Positions 7,697 through 16,760 are shown, counted from the first letter of the stretch. The stretch: 33,072 bases of DNA from Prolixibacteraceae bacterium (GCA_009773765.1 WTWZ01000035.1:22938-56009), one strand, 5' to 3'. Made by a program: numbers and translations. The notes: a model not told the origin generated them from the sequence alone.

Positions 7697-8404
7697 TTAA
7701 ATAAAATAACTGTTTCCAACCGGATAAACCGATGTAACACAATACAACTCGCTGTAAATATTTAGTTTAGAATTACTGGTTGAAAATTTAACTGAAATAT
7801 GGAGCAGTGGAGTCCCTGTTTTTACTTTTAATAATCCGGCATTTTTTCCGCAGGCTAACTCTGCCCTGAGTTCCTGTGATGATCCGATAATTTCAATAAA
7901 ATATTTCTTGCTTAATGTTTTAAAAAACGAACCTTCAATAAATTCTGAACATAAAAAATCAGGAAGGACCTGGCCTGAAAACCAGTTTTTTTCAAGCATT
8001 ACCGGTTCGTTTCCAACAAATCGAATTCTTTCAAAATAAAGGCAAATTGAATTCAAATCGCTGTCATTAACCGGGAGCATTATTTCAGAATCCCACTTTC
8101 CTGCTGCTGGTTTTCTGAGAAAAAGTGTCTTAATATCTTCACCAACAGCCTCAGAAAAACCTTTTACATTTAGCAAACCCAGTGATTGCCTGCGTTCTTT
8201 TACTCGACTTCCTTTTCCATGCTGCCTTTCAATAAAACTTTCCTTAGCCAGTTCATCCAAAGCCTTCCGGGCAGTAGTCCGCGTTATCGAAAAACGTACA
8301 CACAGTTCATTTTCAGATGGCAAATAATCACCTATCTGGTAATTTCCCTGCTGGATTTGACCTTTAAGGTGATTGTGGATTTCTTTATATTTAGTTTCTT
8401 TCAT
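7697..8404 (-). CDS. GntR-family (HutC/UTRA) transcriptional regulator
   Basis: The product starting at the ATG at 8404 is 235 aa. Residues 1-70 form a winged helix typical of GntR proteins: LKGQIQQGNYQIGDYLPSEN, then FSITRTTARKALDELAKESF and IERQHGKGSRV. The remainder is a UTRA effector domain (MLPVNDSDLNSICLYFERIR, FVGNEPVMLEKNWF) that binds a sugar or related small molecule. An upstream in-frame start at 8434 would place coding sequence inside the operator, so 8404 is preferred. A near-perfect 28-bp palindrome just upstream is the likely operator for autorepression and for the opposite gene, of which only a SusC-like leader remains. Confidence 0.88.
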   Translation of the reverse strand: MKETKYKEIHNHLKGQIQQGNYQIGDYLPSENELCVRFSITRTTARKALDELAKESFIERQHGKGSRVKERRQSLGLLNVKGFSEAVGEDIKTLFLRKPAAGKWDSEIMLPVNDSDLNSICLYFERIRFVGNEPVMLEKNWFSGQVLPDFLCSEFIEGSFFKTLSKKYFIEIIGSSQELRAELACGKNAGLLKVKTGTPLLHISVKFSTSNSKLNIYSELYCVTSVYPVGNSYFI

Positions 8405-8432
8405 CAGGTTAGAGTTGAACACAATATTACAC

Positions 8433-8460
8433 AATAATACTTGTACGTACGAGTATTATT
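8433..8460. promoter_or_regulatory. 28-bp palindromic operator for the GntR regulator
   Basis: The left half is AATAATACTTGTAC (8433-8446) and the right half is the reverse complement of AATAATACTCGTAC (8447-8460), so 13 of 14 positions pair with no spacer. The core TTGTACGTACGA resembles operators of Bacteroidota GntR proteins. It lies 29-56 bases upstream of the GntR ATG and between that gene and the SusC-like remnant. Confidence 0.75.
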
Positions 8461-8502
8461 TTCAGGATAATTATTTTTTTTGATGATGGGATACAAAAAG
8501 AA

Positions 8503-8528
8503 ATCCCGGGAACCTCTGTTCCCGGGAT
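8503..8528 (-). terminator. 11-bp perfect GC-rich hairpin
   Basis: ATCCCGGGAAC (8503-8513) and GTTCCCGGGAT (8518-8528) pair perfectly around CTCT. Read on the minus strand the stem is followed by TTCTTTTT, as in an intrinsic terminator. Read on the plus strand it lies in the leader of the SusC-like remnant at 8556 and could be a 5' UTR stem. Both roles are possible. Confidence 0.5.
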
Positions 8529-8555
8529 CAAACTTAACCTAACTAAACCAAACTT

Positions 8556-8609
8556 ATGAAAAAATACAGCATGATGCTGCGAAGTATCTTTTTAAATTAT
8601 TACAATTAA
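8556..8609 (+). pseudogene. 5' remnant of a SusC/TonB-dependent receptor gene
   Basis: The leader ACTTAACCTAACTAAACCAA and the peptide MKKYSMMLRSIFLNYYN (17 aa, then TAA) look like the start of Bacteroidota SusC-type outer-membrane receptor genes, which often begin MKK.SMMLR after a leader rich in TTAACCTAA. After about ten codons the frame enters AT-rich sequence without any receptor-like coding up to lepA. The simplest reading is that the rest of the gene, and probably a whole utilisation locus controlled by the GntR operator at 8433, has been deleted. A short leader peptide is an alternative. Confidence 0.5.
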
Positions 8610-8746
8610 TGATCCAATTTGTTTTGAATTATAATCTCTTTTTTATAGACAAACAATATGCCAAATTATTTGATTCACAATTAAAATTAACATAGTTTCA
8701 CATTTGCCCGAGGAAGTTACCCGCCGACATAATCTCAAAAAATAGA

Positions 8747-8754
8747 TATATTTG
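8747..8754 (+). promoter_or_regulatory. Candidate -7 promoter element for lepA
   Basis: TATATTTG fits the Bacteroidota -7 consensus TAnnTTTG and would give a leader of roughly 45 bases. No clear TTTG -33 element is found 19-21 bases upstream, so this is tentative. Otherwise 8610-8746 shows only AT-rich intergenic sequence. Confidence 0.35.
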
Positions 8755-8806
8755 CCAAAAAATAAGCACTCAGTATAAACAAACAATAAACGATAACATT
8801 AAATCA

Positions 8807-10594
8807 ATGAATAACATTCGCAACTTTTGTATTATCGCACACATCGACCATGGGAAAAGTACACTGGCAGATCGCCTTCTTGAATTCACCAATACTATTG
8901 GCGAAAGGGATATGCACGATCAGGTACTCGATAATATGGAACTTGAGCAGGAACGTGGAATAACGATAAAAAGTCATGCTATTCAGATGGATTACATTCA
9001 TGAAGGCAGCAGTTACAAATTAAACCTGATTGATACCCCCGGGCATGTAGATTTTTCGTACGAAGTTTCGCGTTCGATTGCAGCTTGTGAGGGAGCTTTG
9101 TTAATTATTGACGCCAGCCAGGGTATTCAGGCCCAAACCATTTCGAACCTTTACCTTGCTCTTGAAAATGATCTTGAAATTATCCCAATTATGAATAAAA
9201 TGGACATGGACAGCGCCATGCCCGAATTGGTGGAAGAACAAATTATTGACCTTGTGGGATGTAAACGTTCGGATATTATTCGTGCCAGCGGAAAAACCGG
9301 AATGGGTATTGAAGAAATCCTGGATAGAATAATTAAAAAAATTCCACCGCCTAAAGGAGACCCTAACGCACCGTTGCAGGCGCTGATTTTTGACTCGGTT
9401 TTTAATTCTTTCCGAGGAATTATTGCTTATTTTAAAATTGTAAACGGGCAGATTGCAAAAAAGGACCTGGTAAAATTCATGGCCACAAAGAAAGAGTATT
9501 TTGCAGACGAGGTAGGTGTTTTAAAACTTGGCCTTTCGCCTCGCGAATATCTTACTACCGGCGATGTTGGGTACATAATTTCAGGAATTAAAACGGCAAA
9601 GGAGGTAAAAGTAGGCGACACAATTACGCATGTAAAGAATTCGTGTGAGAGCAGGATTGATGGTTTTGAAGAGGTAAAGCCCATGGTTTTTGCCGGAATT
9701 TACCCGATTGATGCCGATGACTATGAAGACCTTAGAAACGCAATGGACAAACTCCAGTTAAATGATGCCTCGCTGACTTTTGAACCCGAATCATCGGCTG
9801 CTTTGGGATTTGGGTTCCGATGCGGATTTCTTGGGCTGCTGCACATGGAAATCATTCAGGAACGGCTTGAAAGGGAATTCGACATGAACGTAATTACAAC
9901 CGTTCCCAATGTTTCGTATCTTGTTCATCTCACTGACGGCTCAACCACAACGGTTTACAATCCATCAGGAATGCCTGTGGCAACTACAATTGAGGAAATT
10001 GATGAACCATACATTAAAGCGAGCATTATAACGGCATCTGAATATATTGGGGCAATCATGACATTGTGCCTTGACAAGAGAGGCACATTGCTCAACCAAA
10101 GTTACTTGACTGCCGAAAGGGCCGAATTAATTTTCGATTTGCCCCTTGGCGAAATTGTTTTTGACTTCTACGATAAACTAAAAAGTATTTCGAGGGGGTA
10201 TGCATCTTTTGATTATCATATCAGCGGTTATAAACCTGCAAAACTGGTACGGTTAGATATACTTTTAAATGGCGAAATGGTGGATGCACTTTCAACATTA
10301 ATACATTTCGACAATGCTTATTATTTTGGGCGCAGAATGTGTGAAAAACTAAAGGAACTGATTCCAAGACAACAGTTTGACATTGCCATTCAGGCTGCAA
10401 TCGGGGCAAAAATAATTGCCCGTGAAACTGTGAAAGCGGTAAGGAAAGATGTTACTGCCAAATGTTATGGCGGCGATATCAGCCGAAAACGCAAATTGCT
10501 TGAAAAACAGAAGAAAGGGAAAAAGCGGATGAAACAAATTGGCAATGTTGAGGTGCCACAAAAAGCATTTCTTGCAGTTTTAAAACTTGATTAA
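8807..10594 (+). CDS. lepA: Elongation factor 4 (LepA)
   Basis: LepA is a 595-aa ribosome-bound translational GTPase that back-translocates or otherwise remodels stalled or mis-assembled ribosomes. The G-domain motifs are complete: AHIDHGKST (11-19), [24 protein letters not shown] and NKMDM. The LepA-specific C-terminal domain is also present and ends [12 protein letters not shown]. Length and motif spacing match the family exactly. It is transcribed alone; the next gene is convergent and only nine bases away. Confidence 0.97.
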   Translation: MNNIRNFCIIAHIDHGKSTLADRLLEFTNTIGERDMHDQVLDNMELEQERGITIKSHAIQMDYIHEGSSYKLNLIDTPGHVDFSYEVSRSIAACEGALLIIDASQGIQAQTISNLYLALENDLEIIPIMNKMDMDSAMPELVEEQIIDLVGCKRSDIIRASGKTGMGIEEILDRIIKKIPPPKGDPNAPLQALIFDSVFNSFRGIIAYFKIVNGQIAKKDLVKFMATKKEYFADEVGVLKLGLSPREYLTTGDVGYIISGIKTAKEVKVGDTITHVKNSCESRIDGFEEVKPMVFAGIYPIDADDYEDLRNAMDKLQLNDASLTFEPESSAALGFGFRCGFLGLLHMEIIQERLEREFDMNVITTVPNVSYLVHLTDGSTTTVYNPSGMPVATTIEEIDEPYIKASIITASEYIGAIMTLCLDKRGTLLNQSYLTAERAELIFDLPLGEIVFDFYDKLKSISRGYASFDYHISGYKPAKLVRLDILLNGEMVDALSTLIHFDNAYYFGRRMCEKLKELIPRQQFDIAIQAAIGAKIIARETVKAVRKDVTAKCYGGDISRKRKLLEKQKKGKKRMKQIGNVEVPQKAFLAVLKLD

Positions 10595-10603
10595 ATTATA
10601 AAA

Positions 10604-11293
10604 TCACATAATCAACTTATACCCTTTCCCGTGAACATTGATAATTTCAACGGTTGGTTCTTCTTTCAGATGCTTGCGAAGCTTGGTGATATAAACATCC
10701 ATACTCCTGGCATTGAAATAGTTATCGTCAATCCAGATTGAACGAAGAGCATAATTTCTTTCCAGAATTTTATTGGCATTCTGACAAAGCAATTTAAGCA
10801 AATCCGACTCTTTAGTTGTTAGTTTAACAACTTCATTTCCCTGAGCCAAAGTCTGCTTTCGGGTATCGAAGGTGTAAATACCTAACGTAAAAACAGGTTG
10901 CGAATTTGACAAACTTTCCTGCGAAGAACGCCGCAGGATAGCTTCAATCCGCATGATTAACTCTTCCATACTGAACGGCTTAGTGATGTAATCATCAGCC
11001 CCAAGTTTGAAACCTTCCAGTACATCTTCCTTCATGTTTTTTGCGGTTAGAAAAATAATTGGGATATCAGGATTTACAATCCGGATATCTCTTGCAAGGG
11101 TAAACCCGTCTTTTTTAGGCATCATTACATCTAAAATACAAATGTCGAAATGCTCGCGCATAAAACCCTTGTACGCAACTTCCCCGTCAGGGTACAAATT
11201 TGTATCATACCCTTTTGCAATGAGATACTCTTTCAACAGTAATCCTAAATTCTCATCGTCTTCTGCAAGTAATAATTTTGTTTTCTGTTCCAT
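10604..11293 (-). CDS. rprY: OmpR/PhoB-family response regulator, RprY-like
   Basis: This 229-aa protein has an N-terminal receiver domain with the acidic pocket EDD (11-13), the phospho-acceptor Asp55 in ICILDVMMPKKDG, and the conserved Lys in DDYITKPFSMEEL. It has a C-terminal winged-helix DNA-binding domain from LTTKESDLLKLL to NVHGKGYKLIM. The wording of both halves closely recalls RprY of Bacteroides. It starts two bases after the stop of the cognate kinase, so the pair is an operon. RprY-type regulators in this phylum have been linked to redox and envelope responses; the signal here is unknown. Confidence 0.88.
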   Translation of the reverse strand: MEQKTKLLLAEDDENLGLLLKEYLIAKGYDTNLYPDGEVAYKGFMREHFDICILDVMMPKKDGFTLARDIRIVNPDIPIIFLTAKNMKEDVLEGFKLGADDYITKPFSMEELIMRIEAILRRSSQESLSNSQPVFTLGIYTFDTRKQTLAQGNEVVKLTTKESDLLKLLCQNANKILERNYALRSIWIDDNYFNARSMDVYITKLRKHLKEEPTVEIINVHGKGYKLIM

Positions 11294-11295
11294 GG

Positions 11296-12864
11296 TTAAT
11301 AATTTATTTGTGGGAATAAAATGGTAAATTTTGTTCCTTTATTTACAGCGCTTTCCACTTTTATTTTAGCATTATGCGAATCTACAATTTTTTTAACATA
11401 ACTTAAACCCAAACCAAAACCTTTTACATTGTGAATGTTTCCGGTGGGTACCCGGTAAAACCTGTCGAAAATCTGTGTTTGGTGTTCTTTGGGTATTCCA
11501 ATTCCCTTGTCCTGAACTGAAATTGCCAATTGGTCTTTTTTGTTTTCCGTTATTATTTTTATTTCAGGCGAATCGTTACTGTATTTTACCGCGTTATCGA
11601 GCAAATTAAATATAACATTGGTAATATGGACCTCATCGCCGCTGATTACCGGATTTTTAGCCATTTTTTCAGTTACAAGGATTCCGTTTTTATTTTTTAC
11701 CCGAAGTTCAAAATTTGCCGCTACTGTTTCAATCATTTTATTTGCATCAAATTCCTTGAACTTAAATTTTAATTTACCTTCGTTAAATACCGCCATTTGT
11801 AAAACTTTCTCAACCTGGTAACTTAACCTTTTGCTTTCCTGGTTAATCACTCTCGATATATGTTCAATGGTCTGCGGTGTATTCGTAATACTACCATCTT
11901 CAAGCATTTGGCTGGCTAGAGATATTGTTGAAATTGGCGTTTTTAACTCGTGGGTCATGTTATTAATAAAGTCATTTTTAATCATCGATAATTTCTTTTG
12001 CCTGAAAATGACCATGATGGTATAACCAAAAATTGCTGTTAAAATTGCTGTTAAAATTAAAGTTGGTATAATGGTAAAACCAGTCTCACGTAAAAGATAA
12101 CCTGAGCGTTTTGGAAAGTAAACGTATAAATAATTTGGTTTGGCGCCATTCAGATCGTTTTGAAAAAGGGGCTGTGGAAAAACCTTTATTTTTCCCGGAT
12201 TATAATCGGTGTCCCCAAATATCATCTTTTCGCGGCCGAGATTGGAGTTCTTAATTGCAAATTTATATTCCAGATTAATACCGGTTTCGCTTAATGCCAA
12301 AGCAAGTACCTCTTTTAAAAAAATCGAATCAATTCTTTCATGGATAGGCCTTTCTTCCAAAAATACTTTATAATTGCGGTACCAGTTAATGTCGTTCAAA
12401 AAACTTTCCCTTTTTCTCTGTTGTTCTTTGGTGAATTCAACAAGACTTTCGAATCCAAAAAAATTCTCGTTTTTCGAGTCTGTGATACTCTGTTGTGTTT
12501 TTAACGTGTCATGCAAATTAAACTGAATTTCTTCCTGATAAGAACTTACAACACCGTTTTCAGAATACCTTAAACCAAAGCTGATTGAACCTCCCCCGAC
12601 ACTGCTTTTGGGGAAAACATTAAACTTGCCCGACGACAACGCAGAGCCTGGCAACTGGTTGGTCATTGCGCTGTTACGCGCAACAATCTGCTCATACTGG
12701 TCCAATTGAGCGGCAACACGAAGCAACGCGTTGCGTACCAATTGGTTGAATTGTTCCTCCCTGATATCCGATGCTGTTTTTATCATTTTGCTTTGCACCA
12801 ATATCAATCCCGAAAGTACAAAAACCATCAAAACAATTAAGGTTATCAGCATTTTTCGACTCAT
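11296..12864 (-). CDS. rprX: Membrane sensor histidine kinase, RprX-like
   Basis: The 522-aa kinase has a first membrane helix at residues 4-24 (LITLIVLMVFVLSGLILVQ), a periplasmic sensor region of about 230 residues, a second helix around 265-287 (IPTLILTAILTAIFGYTIMV), then HisKA with the H-box FINNMTHELKTPIS. The ATPase domain shows N-box VIFNLLDNAVKYS, G1 VQDKGIGIP, F-box FDRFYRV and G2 GFGLGLSYV. All catalytic motifs are intact. It is the upstream gene of the RprX/RprY-like pair. The periplasmic part has no recognisable ligand domain. Confidence 0.88.
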   Translation of the reverse strand: MSRKMLITLIVLMVFVLSGLILVQSKMIKTASDIREEQFNQLVRNALLRVAAQLDQYEQIVARNSAMTNQLPGSALSSGKFNVFPKSSVGGGSISFGLRYSENGVVSSYQEEIQFNLHDTLKTQQSITDSKNENFFGFESLVEFTKEQQRKRESFLNDINWYRNYKVFLEERPIHERIDSIFLKEVLALALSETGINLEYKFAIKNSNLGREKMIFGDTDYNPGKIKVFPQPLFQNDLNGAKPNYLYVYFPKRSGYLLRETGFTIIPTLILTAILTAIFGYTIMVIFRQKKLSMIKNDFINNMTHELKTPISTISLASQMLEDGSITNTPQTIEHISRVINQESKRLSYQVEKVLQMAVFNEGKLKFKFKEFDANKMIETVAANFELRVKNKNGILVTEKMAKNPVISGDEVHITNVIFNLLDNAVKYSNDSPEIKIITENKKDQLAISVQDKGIGIPKEHQTQIFDRFYRVPTGNIHNVKGFGLGLSYVKKIVDSHNAKIKVESAVNKGTKFTILFPQINY

Positions 12865-12959
12865 ACAGCAAAGATAATTTTATTGAAATGCCATGATTTA
12901 GAGGGTTAACAATATTTAACAACAAATGTTAAATTGTAATCTTTATTAACCAGTGGCTT

Positions 12960-13532
12960 TCAATTTTCTCCGAATAAAACTTTTTCAATTACCTCTGGAA
13001 AATATTTATACTCGAGTTCATGAACTTTTATCGCAACATCTTCTGGTGTATCAGATGGAAACACCTCGCATTTAGCCTGAAAGACAATTTCACCTTCGTC
13101 GTATTTTTCAGTAACAAAGTGAACAGAAATCCCCGACTCATTTTCTTTGTTTTCAACCACAGCCTGGTGTACTTTCATCCCATACATTCCCTTGCCCCCA
13201 TACTTTGGCAAAAGGGCAGGGTGAATGTTTATAACCTTAAAATTCTGAATTAAGTTTAGGGGCATAAGCCAAAGAAAGCCAGCAAGTACAATTAAATTAA
13301 CATTTCTTTTTTTTAATTCCTCCACCAGTTTTGGTGTATTAACTAAGTCATCCCTGGTAAAAACAAATGTTTCGGCACCTAACATTTTAGCACGCTCCAA
13401 TGCATAGGCGTTTGGATTATTGGTCCATAACGAATCGACTATAACTCTTTCATTATCTGAAAAATATTCAATAATATTCTGGGCGTTTGTACCCGATCCG
13501 GAGGCAAATATTGCAATTTTTTTCACATCCAT
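12960..13532 (-). CDS. purN: Phosphoribosylglycinamide formyltransferase
   Basis: PurN transfers the formyl group of 10-formyltetrahydrofolate to GAR, the third step of de novo purine synthesis. The N-terminus KIAIFASGSGTNAQNIIEYF is the phosphoribosyl-binding signature, INIHPALLPKYGGKGMYG carries the catalytic His region, and ESGISVHFVTEKYDEGEIVFQ holds the conserved Asp of the active site. The 190-aa length is normal. The ATG at 13532 is chosen over a TTG three codons upstream. It stands alone, divergent from acpP with 185 bases between. Confidence 0.93.
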   Translation of the reverse strand: MDVKKIAIFASGSGTNAQNIIEYFSDNERVIVDSLWTNNPNAYALERAKMLGAETFVFTRDDLVNTPKLVEELKKRNVNLIVLAGFLWLMPLNLIQNFKVINIHPALLPKYGGKGMYGMKVHQAVVENKENESGISVHFVTEKYDEGEIVFQAKCEVFPSDTPEDVAIKVHELEYKYFPEVIEKVLFGEN

Positions 13533-13636
13533 TTTTAACAAATAATTAACTCATAGAAAAATTGAATAATATGTTCAAATCTAACGGTTTGAATCTTATG
13601 GTTAGTACAACCTTTACATCATTTTTAATTTTTTTC

Positions 13637-13668
13637 TTTGAGATATACATCGTAAATGTATTACTTTG
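13637..13668 (+). promoter_or_regulatory. Promoter of acpP-fabF-rnc with an internal dyad
   Basis: TTTG (13637-13640), 21 bases, then TACTTTG (13662-13668) resembles the Bacteroidota -33/-7 promoter, with the -7 one base short of consensus. Between them ATACAT (13645-13650) and ATGTAT (13656-13661) form an inverted repeat around 5 bases, a position where a repressor would block the polymerase. The leader would be about 40 bases. Confidence 0.45.
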
Positions 13669-13717
13669 CACCGAATTATTTTAAGAGAAATTTAAGTATT
13701 AATTAAAAATTACAATT

Positions 13718-13954
13718 ATGTCTGACGTTGCAGCAAAAGTAAAAGCAATTATTGTTGATAAATTAGGAGTTGATGAAAGTGAAGTAGTAAACAGTGCATC
13801 TTTCACAAACGACCTGGGTGCTGATTCACTTGACACTGTTGAGTTAATTATGGAATTTGAAAAAGAGTTTGATCTTGCTATTCCAGATGATGAAGCAGAA
13901 AAAATTTCGACCGTTGGAGAAGCAATTGCCCACATTGAAGCGGCAATTAAGTAA
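13718..13954 (+). CDS. acpP: Acyl carrier protein
   Basis: The 78-aa acidic protein is the phosphopantetheine-bearing carrier of type II fatty-acid synthesis. The attachment serine is Ser37 in [13 protein letters not shown], and helix II/III residues match the family ([20 protein letters not shown]). It is the first gene of the acpP-fabF-rnc cluster, with 21 bases to fabF. Confidence 0.97.
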   Translation: MSDVAAKVKAIIVDKLGVDESEVVNSASFTNDLGADSLDTVELIMEFEKEFDLAIPDDEAEKISTVGEAIAHIEAAIK

Positions 13955-13975
13955 TTAAAATCAGAAATTTCATTT

Positions 13976-15217
13976 ATGGAATTAAAACGGGTAGTAATAA
14001 CCGGATTAGGAACCGTAAACCCTTTAGGTAATTCCGTCGAAGAGTTTTGGAATAATTTAAAAAACGGAGTAAGTGGCGCAGGCCCCATCACAAAATTTAA
14101 TCCAACAAATCACAAAACCCAATTTGCATGTGAAGTAAAAAATTTTGATGCTGGTTTGTATATCGATCGGAAAGAAATCCGAAAGCACGATTTATATACT
14201 CAATATGCATTTGCAGGCAGTCATCAGGCAATTGAAGACTCGGGGTTAGATCTCGGTAAAATTGACCATGACAGGGTTGGTGTAATTTGGGGCGCAGGAA
14301 TTGGCGGACTTGAAACTTTTTTTGAGGAAGCAAGATCTTTTAAGGACGAAATGCCAAGGTTCTCACCGTTTTTCATTCCCAAAATGATTGCGAACATTGC
14401 CGGGGGGCTAATTTCGATAAAATACGGATTCAGGGGCCCAAGTTTTACTACAGTTTCTGCCTGTGCATCTGCATCACATGCCATGATTGAAGCGTATAAC
14501 CTTATCAGGCTGGGCAAAGCGGAAGTTATTGTTACAGGAGGGTCTGAAGCTGCAGTTAACCAGGCTGGTATATCGGGGTTCAATTCAATGAGGGCTATTT
14601 CAACCCGCAATGATGATCCTAAAACAGCTTCTCGCCCATTTGACCTCGATCGCGATGGTTTTGTTATGGGTGAAGGTGCTGCTGCGCTTATTTTTGAAGA
14701 ATATGAACATGCTGTTAAGCGAGGTGCGGCCATTTATGCCGAAATGGCCGGGGGCGGAATGTCGGCTGATGCTTTTCACATGACTGCCCCCGACCCCGAC
14801 GGGAGGGGGGCACACCTTGTAATGAAATGGGCAATTGAAGATGCCGGGTTAGAACCTGAAGATGTTGACTACGTCAATGTTCATGGAACCTCAACTCCGC
14901 TTGGCGACATAGCAGAACCAAAAGCAATTATCAAAACATTTGGCGAACACGCATACAAATTAAGTATAAGCGCCACCAAATCAATGACTGGCCACCTGTT
15001 GGGTGCTGCAGGCGCTGTTGAAGGCCTTGCCTGTATTTTAGCCATCAATAACAGTATAATCCCGCCAACCATAAACCATTTTACCTACGATCCTGAAATT
15101 GACAACAAACTCGACATGACATTTAATGTTGCGAAAGAAAGGGTTGTTAATGTTGCAATTAGCAATACTTTTGGTTTTGGGGGCCATAATGCAACTTTAG
15201 TTTTCAAAAAACTTTAG
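13976..15217 (+). CDS. fabF: 3-oxoacyl-[acyl-carrier-protein] synthase II
   Basis: FabF (413 aa) condenses malonyl-ACP with acyl-ACP in fatty-acid elongation. The nucleophile is Cys163 in TTVSACASASHAM, and the two catalytic histidines are in VNVHGTSTPLGD and SMTGHLLGAAGA. The C-terminal NTFGFGGHNATLVFKK is the usual ending. It directly follows its ACP substrate carrier and is followed after six bases by rnc, an order conserved across Bacteroidota. Confidence 0.97.
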   Translation: MELKRVVITGLGTVNPLGNSVEEFWNNLKNGVSGAGPITKFNPTNHKTQFACEVKNFDAGLYIDRKEIRKHDLYTQYAFAGSHQAIEDSGLDLGKIDHDRVGVIWGAGIGGLETFFEEARSFKDEMPRFSPFFIPKMIANIAGGLISIKYGFRGPSFTTVSACASASHAMIEAYNLIRLGKAEVIVTGGSEAAVNQAGISGFNSMRAISTRNDDPKTASRPFDLDRDGFVMGEGAAALIFEEYEHAVKRGAAIYAEMAGGGMSADAFHMTAPDPDGRGAHLVMKWAIEDAGLEPEDVDYVNVHGTSTPLGDIAEPKAIIKTFGEHAYKLSISATKSMTGHLLGAAGAVEGLACILAINNSIIPPTINHFTYDPEIDNKLDMTFNVAKERVVNVAISNTFGFGGHNATLVFKKL

Positions 15218-15223
15218 CAAATT

Positions 15224-15955
15224 GTGGTTAGAAATATAGTACAAAGAATAAAACTCTTTTCGTCAAGCCGGAAAGAGTTTTATTTGTTTTTAAAGAACCT
15301 TATCGGATTTTATCCCCGGAACATTAAATTGTATGATCTGGCATTTTTGCACAAATCAGCTTCCACCATAGATTCGAGGGGAAATTTTGTGAATAACGAA
15401 AGGCTCGAATTTTTGGGCGATGCCATTCTTAGCGCCGTAATTGCCGATTTCCTTTACAACCGGTTTCCAAACGAAGATGAAGGATTTTTAACAAAAACAA
15501 GATCTAAACTGGTAAACCGTACATTCCTCACAAAACTGACATACGATATGGGCCTCGATGTTTTTATTGATTCGAACACAACCAAAAACATTGATAACAG
15601 CCACATATACGGAGATGCGCTCGAAGCTTTAATTGGCGCAATTTATCTTGACAAGGACTATCAGACTGCCAAGTATTTTGTTACAAAAAAAATACTGTCG
15701 AAATTTGTTAATCTCACTGAAATAGAACAAAACGATTCCAACTTTAAAAGCCAGTTGATTGAATGGAGCCAAAAACACAAGAAGGAACTATTATTCGATA
15801 CCACAGAAGAATTTAACGACAAAACCAGGCAACCCAAATTTACTGCTGTTGTAAAAATTGACAATAAAAAAATTGGTTTCGGAACCGGCACCTCAAAAAA
15901 AGAAGCACATCAGAATGCTGCCCGTCAGGCATTGGATAAACTGGGAGATTTATAA
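15224..15955 (+). CDS. rnc: Ribonuclease III
   Basis: RNase III (243 aa) cuts double-stranded RNA in rRNA and mRNA maturation. The catalytic block NERLEFLGDAILSAVIADFL carries the metal-binding Glu and Asp, and a second block IYGDALEALIGAIYLDKDY supplies the other acidic residues. The C-terminal double-stranded RNA-binding domain runs from NFKSQLIEWSQKHKK to KKEAHQNAARQALDKLG. The start is a GTG at 15224, six bases after the fabF stop; no ATG is available before the first conserved residues, so a non-ATG start and tight coupling to fabF are likely. Confidence 0.95.
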   Translation: MVRNIVQRIKLFSSSRKEFYLFLKNLIGFYPRNIKLYDLAFLHKSASTIDSRGNFVNNERLEFLGDAILSAVIADFLYNRFPNEDEGFLTKTRSKLVNRTFLTKLTYDMGLDVFIDSNTTKNIDNSHIYGDALEALIGAIYLDKDYQTAKYFVTKKILSKFVNLTEIEQNDSNFKSQLIEWSQKHKKELLFDTTEEFNDKTRQPKFTAVVKIDNKKIGFGTGTSKKEAHQNAARQALDKLGDL

Positions 15956-15992
15956 ATCTGGCTTGCTCTGCCCTTTAATTATTGAAGTTTAC

Positions 15993-16000
15993 TACTTTTG
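15993..16000 (+). promoter_or_regulatory. Candidate -7 promoter element for the LAB_N gene
   Basis: TACTTTTG is a perfect TAnnTTTG element 19 bases before the ATG at 16020. A weak TCTG at 15967-15970 could serve as -33. The transcript leader would be only about 15 bases. Confidence 0.4.
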
Positions 16001-16019
16001 CCCCAATATTCAGCTCTAA

Positions 16020-16712
16020 ATGAACAATTACCTTGTTATCACATTCGGGTTTTTAGCACAGTTTCTGTTCTTTGCCAGAACTATTGTCCAATGGTTTAAA
16101 TCGGAGCACGAAGGGGAAGTAATTTCACCAGTTATTTACTGGCAAATCAGCCTGTTGGCTTCAATTTTAATGCTCACCTACGGAATTCTGAGAAACGACT
16201 TTTCGATAGTTCTTGGGCAAGTGCTGGTTTACAGTGTTTATGTTCGCAACCTTCAGCTTAAAAAAGCCTGGGAAAAAATGCATTTCCTAACCCGCTACCT
16301 GTCAATAATAATTCCGGCGCTTTATTTGGGCTGGCTCATTTTTGGGGAAAATTACAACTTCATATCCATAATCAGAAATGACAATGTTACCCTTTTCCTG
16401 CTCATTTGGGGATCAGCCGGACAGGTTATATTTACTTCACGGTTTTTATACCAATGGATTTACTCTGAATATCACAACGATTCTGTTTTGCCTCTTGGCT
16501 TCTGGATTTTCAGCACCATTGGTTCGCTAATGATTTTTATTTATTCAATACCCCGGTTAGATCCCGTTCTGTTTGCATCACACAGCTTAGGGCTTTTTAT
16601 GTATTCACGTAACATTCTTTTACATTACGGTAAAAAAGGCCTTTTTTCTAAGGTGAGTAAAATACCTTCAGTTAAAAATATCATTGCCAAAGTTTCTGAT
16701 AAAATAAAATAG
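16020..16712 (+). CDS. Membrane protein with two tandem LAB_N (lipid A disaccharide synthase N-terminal) domains
   Basis: This 230-aa protein is an internal duplication. Residues about 6-80 (FGFLAQFLFFARTIVQWFKS to QVLVYSVYVRNLQL) and about 125-205 (IWGSAGQVIFTSRFLYQWIY to HSLGLFMYSRNILL) share the pattern G..QF.F..R...QW..SE.......P..FW..S..GS.....Y, the LAB_N signature (PF07578). Each half has about three membrane helices, as in PQ-loop/MtN3-like transporters. The domain is found fused to LpxB in some bacteria, but the function of the free protein is unknown. It follows rnc by 64 bases with its own -7 element. Confidence 0.82.
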   Translation: MNNYLVITFGFLAQFLFFARTIVQWFKSEHEGEVISPVIYWQISLLASILMLTYGILRNDFSIVLGQVLVYSVYVRNLQLKKAWEKMHFLTRYLSIIIPALYLGWLIFGENYNFISIIRNDNVTLFLLIWGSAGQVIFTSRFLYQWIYSEYHNDSVLPLGFWIFSTIGSLMIFIYSIPRLDPVLFASHSLGLFMYSRNILLHYGKKGLFSKVSKIPSVKNIIAKVSDKIK

Positions 16713-16760
16713 AATAATGAAGCAGGCCAATTCAGATTCTGATATTTAATTTTCATTTAT

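Noticed and set aside
14224-14733. 169-codon minus-strand reading frame
   Set aside because: Antisense shadow of fabF; the sense strand has all catalytic motifs.
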